Origin: CANQBR01 sp964641395
GTDB lineage: Bacteria; Bacillota; Negativicutes; Acidaminococcales; Acidaminococcaceae
Direction: 5' to 3'
DNA length: 32,361 nt
NCBI GenBank assembly: GCA_964641395.1
Contig: CAZXKQ010000023.1
Coordinates: 1 to 32,361, forward strand
Position 1 is the first letter of the stretch, and each line of letters starts with the position of its first letter. The notes beneath the pieces are model-generated. The model was given only the letters and a program-made list of their open reading frames with translations, made no database searches and had not been told where the DNA came from. This document shows positions 21,578 through 28,660 of the stretch, in pieces. The position numbers were made by a program, and so were the translations under genes.

Positions 21578-22435
21578 TTGCAGGAGCTGAGCCGCCTCAA
21601 GGACATCAAATGCTTTCTCTTTGACATGGACGGCACCATCAACCTAGGGGAGCAGCTCATCCCAGGCATGGAGGGCTTCTTCCAACGGCTGACCCAGGCC
21701 GGCCGCCGTTTCTACCTCCTCACCAACAATTCCTCCCGCAGCCACGCCCCCTATGTGGCCAAGATGAGCCGCCTGGGAGTGCCGGTTACGGAGCAGGAGG
21801 TGCTGATCTCCAGCGACGCCCTCTGCGACTACCTGGCGGAGCACTGCCCCGCCAGCCGTCTCTACGTGCTAGGCACCCCCCAGCTAGAAGAGTTGTTGGA
21901 GAGGGCCGGCTTCCAGCTGGTGAAGCAGCCCCGGCTGCAACCTTTGGTCGCCTCCCCCGCCCGGCAGCAGGAAGAGGTGGACCTGATCGTGCTAGGCTTC
22001 GACCAGTGCCTCACCTATGAGAGGCTGAGCACCGCCTGCCGCCTCATCGACCGAGGGGTGCCCTACATCGCCACCCACCCTGACCGGCGCTGCCCCATCG
22101 AGGGAGGAGAGTTCATCCCTGATACCGGGGCCATGATCGCCCTGCTGGAGACCGCCACAGGCCGGAAGCCCTCCCTCATCCTAGGCAAGCCCTACGCCTC
22201 CATGGTAGACGCGGTGCTGCGCCGCACCGGTTACAGCAAGGAGCAGGTCGCCATGGTAGGAGACAGGCTGGCCACCGACATCGCCTTCGGCCGCCGCAAC
22301 GGCATCCTCTCCATCCTGGTGCTCACCGGGGAGGCCAGCCTGGCAGACGTCCAGGCAGCCCGGGAGGCCCAGCTCTGGGAGCAGGTGCCGGATCTGATCC
22401 TGGAGGGGGCCTACGAAATCCTGCGCTACCTCTAA
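21578..22435 (+). CDS. HAD-superfamily phosphatase, class IIA (NagD-like)
   Basis: 285 residues. Motif I DMDGT at 16-20 (nucleophile Asp16), motif II within LLTNNSSRS, LGKPYASM as the lysine motif, and MVGDRLATDI as motif III/IV. The class IIA cap lies between. Members dephosphorylate nucleotides, sugar phosphates or phosphoglycolate; the substrate is not predictable here. The start is TTG at 21578, supported by AAGGGAGG 7 bases upstream, and no nearby ATG fits. It is monocistronic, with its own promoter and a bidirectional terminator. Confidence 0.88.
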   Translation: MQELSRLKDIKCFLFDMDGTINLGEQLIPGMEGFFQRLTQAGRRFYLLTNNSSRSHAPYVAKMSRLGVPVTEQEVLISSDALCDYLAEHCPASRLYVLGTPQLEELLERAGFQLVKQPRLQPLVASPARQQEEVDLIVLGFDQCLTYERLSTACRLIDRGVPYIATHPDRRCPIEGGEFIPDTGAMIALLETATGRKPSLILGKPYASMVDAVLRRTGYSKEQVAMVGDRLATDIAFGRRNGILSILVLTGEASLADVQAAREAQLWEQVPDLILEGAYEILRYL

Positions 22436-22449
22436 AACCAGCTAAAAAA

Positions 22450-22490
22450 GAACAGGCTGCCCTGTGAGCCAGGGTACAGCCTGTTTTTTT
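22450..22490. terminator. Bidirectional terminator between the HAD gene and ecfT
   Basis: AACAGGCTG-CCCTG pairs with CAGGG-TA-CAGCCTGTT, followed by a run of seven Ts; the A-run on the left serves the opposite strand. The genes converge here. Confidence 0.9.
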
Positions 22491-22523
22491 GTTGGCGCTA
22501 AAACGCCTGGATCCGGTCAGGGC

Positions 22524-23195
22524 TTACAGTAGGTAGCCCTTCCAGAAGGGGAAGCCGCAGCCTGCCAGCACCAGGAGCAGCACCAAATAGTCCAAGAGGC
22601 CCAGCCTTTCCGGCGGCATATTCTTATAGGTGTTGCTACCGAAGCCCTTCAGCTCCATGCTCAAGGCCAGGGTCTCCGACTTGGCCACCGCCCGCATCAC
22701 CAGGGGCCTGATCACCACTAGGTAGGCCAGGAAGCGCTTGATGATGTTCTGCCTGTTGCTATAGCCCCTGCAGCTCTGGGCGTCCAGGGTTATTTCGCTG
22801 TCCAGCAAGAAGTTAGGCACGAAGCGGAGGGCCGTAGTCAGCATGAAGGCGTACTCGCAGGGCAGGTGGAACTTTTCCACCAGGGCCTTGGCGATGTCCT
22901 GGATGCGGCAGGCCGCCAGCAGGCAGAGGAAGGCCATGGTCATCACCAGCATCCGCAGGCCCCCTACCAGGGCTTGGATCAGCCCGGTGCCGAAGAGGAG
23001 CTGCAGCAGCACCATCAGGCCGGTGAAGACAGCCAGCCCCCCTATGGCCGCCATGGCCATCCTGTCGTGCTTAATCCAGAGGAGCAGGGTCAGTTCCAGC
23101 ACCAGGATGGTGGCCACTACCACTGTAGGCAGGATGAAGACCCAGGCGGTCACCGCCAGGGTGACGATGATCTGGGTGAAGGCTGCTAAACGCAT
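22524..23195 (-). CDS. ecfT: ECF transporter transmembrane component EcfT
   Basis: 223 residues with about five to six membrane helices. The two coupling-helix motifs are visible: AQSCRGY (about residues 137-143) and SMELKGFG, where the family usually has an Arg-Gly pair. It links the two ATPases to the substrate-binding S component. It overlaps the upstream ATPase gene by 10 bases, with GGGAGGTG before the ATG. It is last in a four-gene operon S-A'-A-T. Confidence 0.9.
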   Translation of the reverse strand: MRLAAFTQIIVTLAVTAWVFILPTVVVATILVLELTLLLWIKHDRMAMAAIGGLAVFTGLMVLLQLLFGTGLIQALVGGLRMLVMTMAFLCLLAACRIQDIAKALVEKFHLPCEYAFMLTTALRFVPNFLLDSEITLDAQSCRGYSNRQNIIKRFLAYLVVIRPLVMRAVAKSETLALSMELKGFGSNTYKNMPPERLGLLDYLVLLLVLAGCGFPFWKGYLL

Positions 23196-24004
23196 GGCTC
23201 TGCACCTCCCTTAGCACAGGTGAGCTGGGCGCAGAGTTCCTCCGCCGTAGCCGCCTCCACCCCCAGGCCGGCCCCTAGGGCGGCCACGGTAGGTAGCCGC
23301 AACCCCCACTGCTCCAAAGGCTGGCTGCCGTCAAAGAGGGCCGCAGGGCTGCCGTCATAGACCAGGTAGCCATCGCACAGCACGATGGCCCGCCGGGCGA
23401 AGCGGCGCACCACGTCCATATCGTGGGAGATCAGGACGATGGTGACCCCCTGCTCCTGGTTCAGGGCCGCTAGGTAGTCCATCATCCCCTCTATTTCCAA
23501 GGCGTCCTGGCCGTTGGTTATCTCGTCTAGGATCAGGGTGTTGGGCCGCAGGGCCAGGGCCGCCGCCACTCCCAGCCGCCGTTTCTGGCCGAAGGAGAGG
23601 AGGCGGGGGTAGGCCCCGGCCAGCTGGGACAGCCCCATGGCCGCCAAAGCCCCTTCCACCTGCTCCCGCACCTGCTGTTCCGGCAGCCGCTTCACCCTGG
23701 GGCCGTAGGCCACTTCCTCGTAGACGCTGTCCGCCAGGATCTGCAGGTCGGGATTCTGGAAGACGTAGCCGATCTTAGCCGCCAGATCCGCCGGCTCCGC
23801 CGCCGCCACGTCCTCCCCGTCTACCAAGATGACGCCGCTGCGGGGATGGCAGAGGGCCATGAACAGCCGGCTCAGGGTGGTCTTGCCGCTGCCGTTATGC
23901 CCCAGCAGGGCTACGAACTCCCCGTCGGCTATCTTAACATCCATATCGTTGATGACCGGCACCCCTCTGGTGTAGGCGTAATTCACCTTTTTAGCCTCTA
24001 GCAC
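23186..24004 (-). CDS. ECF transporter ATPase (EcfA type, second of pair)
   Basis: About 272 residues. Walker A GHNGSGKTT at 35-43, Q-loop FQNPDLQ, signature LSFGQKRRLG (a variant of LSGGQ), Walker B LILDE with catalytic Glu161, and switch His in LISHDMD. The segment after Walker B reads LDEITNGQDALE instead of the common LDEPTxxLDP, so the D-loop is atypical. GTG 24004 has GAGGAAGG 9 bases upstream; GTG 24013 is an alternative. It overlaps the preceding ATPase gene. Confidence 0.88.
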   Translation of the reverse strand: MLEAKKVNYAYTRGVPVINDMDVKIADGEFVALLGHNGSGKTTLSRLFMALCHPRSGVILVDGEDVAAAEPADLAAKIGYVFQNPDLQILADSVYEEVAYGPRVKRLPEQQVREQVEGALAAMGLSQLAGAYPRLLSFGQKRRLGVAAALALRPNTLILDEITNGQDALEIEGMMDYLAALNQEQGVTIVLISHDMDVVRRFARRAIVLCDGYLVYDGSPAALFDGSQPLEQWGLRLPTVAALGAGLGVEAATAEELCAQLTCAKGGAEPCV

Positions 24005-24878
24005 GGCCTGCACCTTCCTCTCTCACTATGCCGTAACGGCGGAAGTCCTCCAGGGCCTGCTCCTCGCTGCGCCACTCTCCCAGCTGCAGCCCTAGCTTGG
24101 CTTCCAGGCCCAGCTTCACCTGCCACAGGTTGGGCAGCAGGGGCCGCAGCCCGGGATCAGCGTAGAGGGCGGGAGCGGCGGCGGCGAAGCTGCCGGCGGC
24201 CACCACCTCCCCCTCCTTGAGGGCTACCAGGTCGGTAACGTAGGGCAGCAGAAAGTCGATGCGGTGCTCCACTGCCACGATGGTGGTGCCGTACTGCTGA
24301 TGGATGGAGGCCAGCAGGCCGTACAGGCTCTGGGCCCCGTCCGGATCCATGGCGGACACCGGCTCGTCTAGGACGATGATCTCCGGCTCCACAGCCAGGG
24401 TGGCGGCTAAAAGCAGCCTTTGCCGCTGGCCGCCGCTTAACTCGTCTAGCTGGTAGGACTCCCGCCCTGGCAGGCCCACTGCCTCCAGGGCCCAGCTCAC
24501 CCTCCGCTCCACCTCCTCCGGCTTAAAGCCGTGGTTCAGCAGGCCGAAGGCCACCTCCTCCCCTGCAGTGAGGGAGACCAGCTGGCTTTCGTAGTCCTCC
24601 ATAATGAAGCCCACCTCCATGGCGATGTCGCTCACCCTCTGCCCCTTGGTGCTGCGGCCCAGCACCCGTACGTCGCCGGCGTAGCGGCCTCCCATGTAGT
24701 AGGGAACGATGCCGGTGATGGCCCGGCAGAGGGTGGTCTTGCCGGCGCCGCTGGGGCCCACCAGGCAGGTGAAGCTGCCCTGGGCGATGCCAAGGTTGAT
24801 GTTGCGCAGCACCACCTGGCCGGGAGGGGTGTTCTTGTAGGCAAAATAGAAGTTCTCTATAGTAATCTGCTCAGTCAC
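23991..24878 (-). CDS. ECF transporter ATPase (EcfA' type, first of pair)
   Basis: 295 residues with a canonical ABC core: GPSGAGKTT, a Q-loop in EDYESQLV, LSGGQRQRL, VLDEPVSAMDP and the switch His in VEHRID. About 60 residues follow the core. With its neighbour it forms the heterodimeric engine of an ECF importer at the inner face of the membrane. It overlaps the S component stop by ATGA. Confidence 0.9.
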   Translation of the reverse strand: MTEQITIENFYFAYKNTPPGQVVLRNINLGIAQGSFTCLVGPSGAGKTTLCRAITGIVPYYMGGRYAGDVRVLGRSTKGQRVSDIAMEVGFIMEDYESQLVSLTAGEEVAFGLLNHGFKPEEVERRVSWALEAVGLPGRESYQLDELSGGQRQRLLLAATLAVEPEIIVLDEPVSAMDPDGAQSLYGLLASIHQQYGTTIVAVEHRIDFLLPYVTDLVALKEGEVVAAGSFAAAAPALYADPGLRPLLPNLWQVKLGLEAKLGLQLGEWRSEEQALEDFRRYGIVREEGAGRARG

Positions 24879-25444
24879 TTCCTACCCTCCTGGGCATAGA
24901 ACAGCCGCTTCACCGGGGCGAAGAGCAAAAAGGTGATCAGCCCGTTTAACAGGCCCACTACCGCCACCACCGGCAGCATGGCGTAGACCCACACCTTCAG
25001 GGGCAGGCCCAGGACCAGCTTCAGGATGAAGGTGAAGACGCTGCCGCTAGCCATGGTGGCCAAAAAGCCGGTGACCAGGGGCCGCAGCTTCCAGTCCTCC
25101 AGGCCTGCTGCCAGCATGGCCTTCACCACCAGGCAGCAGAGGGTGGCCCCTGCCAGCTCGCTGGCGATGTTGCCCAGGGGAAAGGCCGACTTAGACGAGG
25201 GCACCAGGGTCAGGCCGGCGATGAAGCCTATGCCCACCGCCTGGCTCAGCTTGGGGTTGAACATGCTGATGACGATGGAGTACATGGCTATGGTCCAGTT
25301 GGGAGTTACGCCGCCTACGTTAGGGCTGACGGTGTGCAAGATGATGCCGATGGCAAAGAGCATGGCAGTTATCGCCACCCAGCGGTAGCCCTCCTGCAGG
25401 GGCTCCACCTCTTCTAAGGGGGGCAGGGCCTTGGTCTCTTCCAC
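24875..25444 (-). CDS. ECF transporter substrate-binding S component, specificity unknown
   Basis: About 189 residues, six hydrophobic segments and a hydrophilic N-terminus of about 20 residues. The first helix region ITAMLFAIGIILHTVSPN and the following PNWTIAMYSIVIS resemble TrpP-like S components of Firmicutes, so tryptophan or another aromatic compound is a guess. The position as first gene of S-A'-A-T supports the assignment. GTG 25444 is chosen, since AGGAGG nearly abuts GTG 25456. No T-box or vitamin riboswitch is visible upstream. Confidence 0.78.
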   Translation of the reverse strand: MEETKALPPLEEVEPLQEGYRWVAITAMLFAIGIILHTVSPNVGGVTPNWTIAMYSIVISMFNPKLSQAVGIGFIAGLTLVPSSKSAFPLGNIASELAGATLCCLVVKAMLAAGLEDWKLRPLVTGFLATMASGSVFTFILKLVLGLPLKVWVYAMLPVVAVVGLLNGLITFLLFAPVKRLFYAQEGRK

Positions 25445-25484
25445 GTGCTGTGACACCTCCTAGGATCTTTTCACTTACCTGTAC

Positions 25485-25493
25485 ATTGTACCA
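25485..25493 (-). promoter_or_regulatory. Probable promoter of the ECF operon
   Basis: Minus-strand extended -10 TGGTACAAT (TACAAT at 25485-25490) about 40 bases before the start; no clear -35. Confidence 0.5.
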
Positions 25494-25543
25494 TATCCAG
25501 GGGAAAAGTAGTAGCCCTTTCAGCGCCTGGCTACCCCTCCCGC

Positions 25544-25584
25544 ACAAAAAGGGCTGCCGCCCCACCTAGTGCTGCGACAGCCCT
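25544..25584 (-). terminator. Terminator of the tautomerase/glycerate kinase unit
   Basis: Minus strand: AGGGCTG (25578-25584) and CAGCCCT (25550-25556), with a GC-rich inner stem, are followed by TTTTTG. Confidence 0.7.
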
Positions 25585-25604
25585 GCCTACCTGTATCCGG
25601 CCGC

Positions 25605-25814
25605 CTATTTGGCGGCCCTTTTACGGAGTTCCGTCACCGGCACCCCGCCTATGCCCCAGTTGTCTGTGTCCACCTCATCGATGACCACCACGGTGGTGGC
25701 GGTGTTCTTGTTCAACACCCGGTGGAGGAGCTCCGTAGCCCCTTCGATGAGCTGCTGTTTCTGGGCGGCAGTGACCTGGCCCTCCTTGGTGATCTTAATG
25801 TTGACGTAAGGCAT
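25605..25814 (-). CDS. 4-oxalocrotonate tautomerase-like protein
   Basis: 69 residues, the length of small 4-OT proteins. After Met removal Pro1 (MPYVNIKIT) is the catalytic base. TDNWGIGG near residue 50 is typical of bacterial members of unknown substrate. These enzymes tautomerise keto/enol acids as hexamers. It starts 19 bases after the glycerate kinase stop with an AGGAGG-like site. The stop codon lies within a perfect inverted repeat GGCCGCC/GGCGGCC (25599-25617). Confidence 0.85.
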   Translation of the reverse strand: MPYVNIKITKEGQVTAAQKQQLIEGATELLHRVLNKNTATTVVVIDEVDTDNWGIGGVPVTELRKRAAK

Positions 25815-25833
25815 AAACCCTCCTGTACCAGGC

Positions 25834-26967
25834 CTACCAGCCTAGGCTCTTCATGAAGCGGGCCAGGTTGTCCACCGTCAGGCCCAGGTCGGAGAGGGCC
25901 CGGCCCTTGGCCTGGCTGTAGGGCACAGCCACCCGGTTGATGCTGAAGATGCCGATCAGCCCTTCCTCGTAGGCGGCCTGGACGCCGTCGCCGATGTCCC
26001 CTACCAGGGCCACCACCGGCACGGCGGCGGCCTTAGCCTGCCTGGCCACCCCTATCACTACCTTGCCCCGCAGGGACTGGCTGTCGATCTTCCCTTCCCC
26101 GGTGATGACCAGGTCGGCCTCCTGCAGCAGCTGCTGGAAGTGGACGGCCTCTAGCACCGTATTGATGCCCATCTGCAGGCGGCTGTGGAAGAAGGCCACC
26201 ATGCCGCCTCCCATGCCGCCGGCAGCGCCGGCGCCGGGCAGGTGCTGGATCTCCAGCCCCAGATCCCGGTGCACCACCTCTGCCAGGTGGTGCAGGCCTG
26301 CATCCAGCATGGCTACGCAGGCGGCGTTGGCCCCCTTCTGGGGACCGAAGACGGCAGCCGCCCCGTTAGGGCCGCAGAGGGGGTTGTCGATGTCGCACAT
26401 AGTGACGATCTCTAACTGCTGCAGCAGGGGATCCAGGCCGGAGGCATCGATGTGGTGGATCATGGCCAGGCTCTCCCCTACCGGGACGAAGCTGTTGCCT
26501 GCCTCATCGTAGAACTTGATGCCGCAGGCCGCAGCCGCGCCGCAGCCCCCATCGTTGGTGGCGCTGCCTCCCAGGCCCACTATCAACCGTCGGCAGCCGG
26601 CCTTGGCAGCTTCTAGGAGCAGCTGGCCCACCCCGTAGGTGGTGGTCTTCTCCGCCTGCTTGTTGTCCCCTACTAAGGGCAGGCCGGCGGCCGCCGCCAT
26701 TTCCACCACGGCGGTACCGTCCGGCAGCAGGCCGTAGTAACCGTGCACCGGCTCGGTGTAGGGGCCCTGGACGGTGGCGTAGAACTTCTCCCCGCCTAGG
26801 GCCTGGAGGAAGGCGTCCACGCTGCCCTCCCCGCCGTCTGCCACCGGTATGCACTTGATCTTAGCGTCAGGATAGTGCTGGAGGAAGGCCTCCTCCACCT
26901 GCTGGCAGATCTGGGAGCTGGACATGGTGCCTTTGAAGGAATCGGGTATGATGATGATGTTGCGCAT
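25834..26967 (-). CDS. glxK: Glycerate 2-kinase (GlxK/GarK family)
   Basis: 377 residues. DSFKGTMSS at 9-17, VADGGEGSVDAF, GLGGSATNDGG and ITGEGKIDSQ are the family motifs. It phosphorylates D-glycerate to 2-phosphoglycerate in the cytosol, feeding glycolysis. AAGGAAG lies 8 bases before ATG 26967. The upstream neighbour on the same strand is a GntP-family permease, so the pair probably imports and uses glycerate or a related sugar acid. Confidence 0.93.
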   Translation of the reverse strand: MRNIIIIPDSFKGTMSSSQICQQVEEAFLQHYPDAKIKCIPVADGGEGSVDAFLQALGGEKFYATVQGPYTEPVHGYYGLLPDGTAVVEMAAAAGLPLVGDNKQAEKTTTYGVGQLLLEAAKAGCRRLIVGLGGSATNDGGCGAAAACGIKFYDEAGNSFVPVGESLAMIHHIDASGLDPLLQQLEIVTMCDIDNPLCGPNGAAAVFGPQKGANAACVAMLDAGLHHLAEVVHRDLGLEIQHLPGAGAAGGMGGGMVAFFHSRLQMGINTVLEAVHFQQLLQEADLVITGEGKIDSQSLRGKVVIGVARQAKAAAVPVVALVGDIGDGVQAAYEEGLIGIFSINRVAVPYSQAKGRALSDLGLTVDNLARFMKSLGW

Positions 26968-26984
26968 AAAAGGACTTCCTTAAT

Positions 26985-27025
26985 TTTAAAGACCTTCCCC
27001 ACCCCCGCAAGGGGGCAGGGAAGGT
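26985..27025 (-). terminator. Intergenic hairpin between the permease and glycerate kinase
   Basis: The arms ACCTTCCC/GGGAAGGT (26992-26999, 27018-27025) enclose CCCCC/GGGGG. On the minus strand CTTTAAAATT follows, a weak T tract. It may be a partial terminator tuning kinase against permease, or an mRNA-processing hairpin. Confidence 0.55.
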
Positions 27026-27047
27026 AGGCTGTGAACAACTGTTAAGC

Positions 27048-28433
27048 TTAGCAGAAGAGAGAGATGATGAAGATCTCTACCATGGAGGCGATGCCCAGCA
27101 CCAGGGTGCAGGCGGTCTGGGTGCGGTAGCCTTGATCAGCGCTCATCTCGCCAAAGTTAGTAACAACCCAGAAGTAGGAGTCGTTGGCGTGAGACACGGT
27201 CATGGCACCGGCGCCGATGGCCATAACGGTGAGGGCTGCCAGCACCGGCGTGCTCAGGCCCAGGGCGCCCATCAGGGGAGCCATGATGCCGGCAGTAGTG
27301 GTGATGGCCACGGTAGAAGAACCCTGGGCGGTCTTGAGGATGGCGGCCAGGATGAAGGGGAAGAAGATGCCGATGGTCTGGAGGACCGTAGCATTAGAGG
27401 TGATGAAGCCTACCATGCCGGAAACGGCGATAACCCTGCCCAGCACGCCGCCAGCGGCGGTGACGAAGAGGATGGGGCCGGTAACCTTCAGGGTCTCGTT
27501 AGTCAGGTTGTAGAAGTCAGCCAGCTTGCCGGCAGTGCTCAACTGGGCTACGCCGAAGAGGGTGCCCACGATGAGGGCCATAACCGGAGTACCTAAGAAG
27601 TTCAGCAGGTTGGCGATGCTGCCCTTCATGCCGGCCATGGCTACGATGGAGGCGATGGCCATCAACAGGATGGGGACTACGATGGGGGCCAGGCTGATGA
27701 AGGAGCCAGGCAGCTTGCCGTAGGAGGCTACCAGGTCCGCCCAGCTCTGGGATACGGTGCCGTCGTCGTAGTCGTCAGCAGCCTTGGTGCTGAGGCCGAT
27801 GTGCTTAGCATAGAAGTAGCCGGCGATGAGGGGGAAGATGGACACCAGGGCGCCCATGCCCATTACCAGCAACATGTTCTCCCCTACACCCAGGGTATTA
27901 GCAGCAGCGATAGGGCCGGGGGTAGGCGGAATGAAGACGTGGGAGATGTAGAGGCCGGCAGAGAGGGCCACAGACATGGTGACTGAGGACATCTTAGTGC
28001 GCTTTACCAGGGACTTACGTATCGGGTTGAGGATAACGAAGCCGGAGTCGCAGAAGACGGGGATGGATACTACCCAGCCCATCAGTTCCATGGCCAGGGC
28101 CGGCCGCTTCTGGCCTACGATGCTGATTACGATGTCAGCCAGGCGGACGGCGGCACCGGTCTTCTCCAGGATGGAGCCGATCAGGGCGCCTAGGATGATG
28201 ACGATGCCGATGCTGGTGAAGGTGCCGGAGAAGCCGGCGCCGATAACGTTAACCAGGCTCAGGACCTGCTTGCCGTTGACCGTAGTGTTCACCAGGGGGA
28301 TGCCGGCCACCAGGCCCAGGATGATGGACACGCCCATGATGGACAGGAAGGGATGAACCTTGTACTTAGAGATGGCCACTATCATCACGATGACGGCGAT
28401 GATAAAGGCAATGATTAGGGGAAAACCACTCAT
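27048..28433 (-). CDS. GntP-family permease (gluconate/glycerate-type H+ symporter)
   Basis: 461 residues with about 12 membrane segments. The family features GIVIILGALIGSILEKTGAA, IPVFCDSGFVIL, HVFIPPTPGP and AQGSSTVAITTTAG are present, the last near the transport site. Relatives carry gluconate, ketogluconate or other sugar acids with protons. ATG 28433 with AAGGAGGT 7 bases upstream is preferred to ATG 28481, which would add 16 residues without a ribosome site. The glycerate kinase 80 bases downstream suggests a glycerate-type substrate (inference). Confidence 0.92.
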   Translation of the reverse strand: MSGFPLIIAFIIAVIVMIVAISKYKVHPFLSIMGVSIILGLVAGIPLVNTTVNGKQVLSLVNVIGAGFSGTFTSIGIVIILGALIGSILEKTGAAVRLADIVISIVGQKRPALAMELMGWVVSIPVFCDSGFVILNPIRKSLVKRTKMSSVTMSVALSAGLYISHVFIPPTPGPIAAANTLGVGENMLLVMGMGALVSIFPLIAGYFYAKHIGLSTKAADDYDDGTVSQSWADLVASYGKLPGSFISLAPIVVPILLMAIASIVAMAGMKGSIANLLNFLGTPVMALIVGTLFGVAQLSTAGKLADFYNLTNETLKVTGPILFVTAAGGVLGRVIAVSGMVGFITSNATVLQTIGIFFPFILAAILKTAQGSSTVAITTTAGIMAPLMGALGLSTPVLAALTVMAIGAGAMTVSHANDSYFWVVTNFGEMSADQGYRTQTACTLVLGIASMVEIFIISLFC

Positions 28434-28467
28434 CACAACTACCTCCTTAAAGAGTAAAAAGTGCGCC

Positions 28468-28532
28468 AAAAGCAGCCTCAACCCACTGCTTTTGTATACT
28501 GATATTGTACAACAGCAGGGTAAATTTGTAAA
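28468..28532 (-). promoter_or_regulatory. Promoter and leader dyad of the permease gene
   Basis: Minus-strand TTTACA (28527-28532), 17-base spacer, TACAAT (28504-28509). Just after the predicted start of transcription an 8-bp perfect inverted repeat AAAAGCAG/CTGCTTTT (28486-28493, 28468-28475) may be an operator or a 5' stem-loop. Confidence 0.7.
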
Positions 28533-28582
28533 TATATTGAATAAAGTTAAAATAAATCTTACCTACCCAGGCTAAGGGGCGG

Positions 28583-28633
28583 CAAAAGCAGGCGCCTCCC
28601 GGCCCGGGAAACTCCTCCCAGGCTAGAGGCGCC
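28583..28633 (-). terminator. Terminator of ftsH
   Basis: Minus strand: GGCGCCTC (28626-28633) and GAGGCGCC (28591-28598) pair perfectly around a GC-rich loop, and TGCTTTTGCC follows. Confidence 0.7.
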
Positions 28634-28660
28634 GTCTGCCGTCTTAACTTTTACCAAGGC

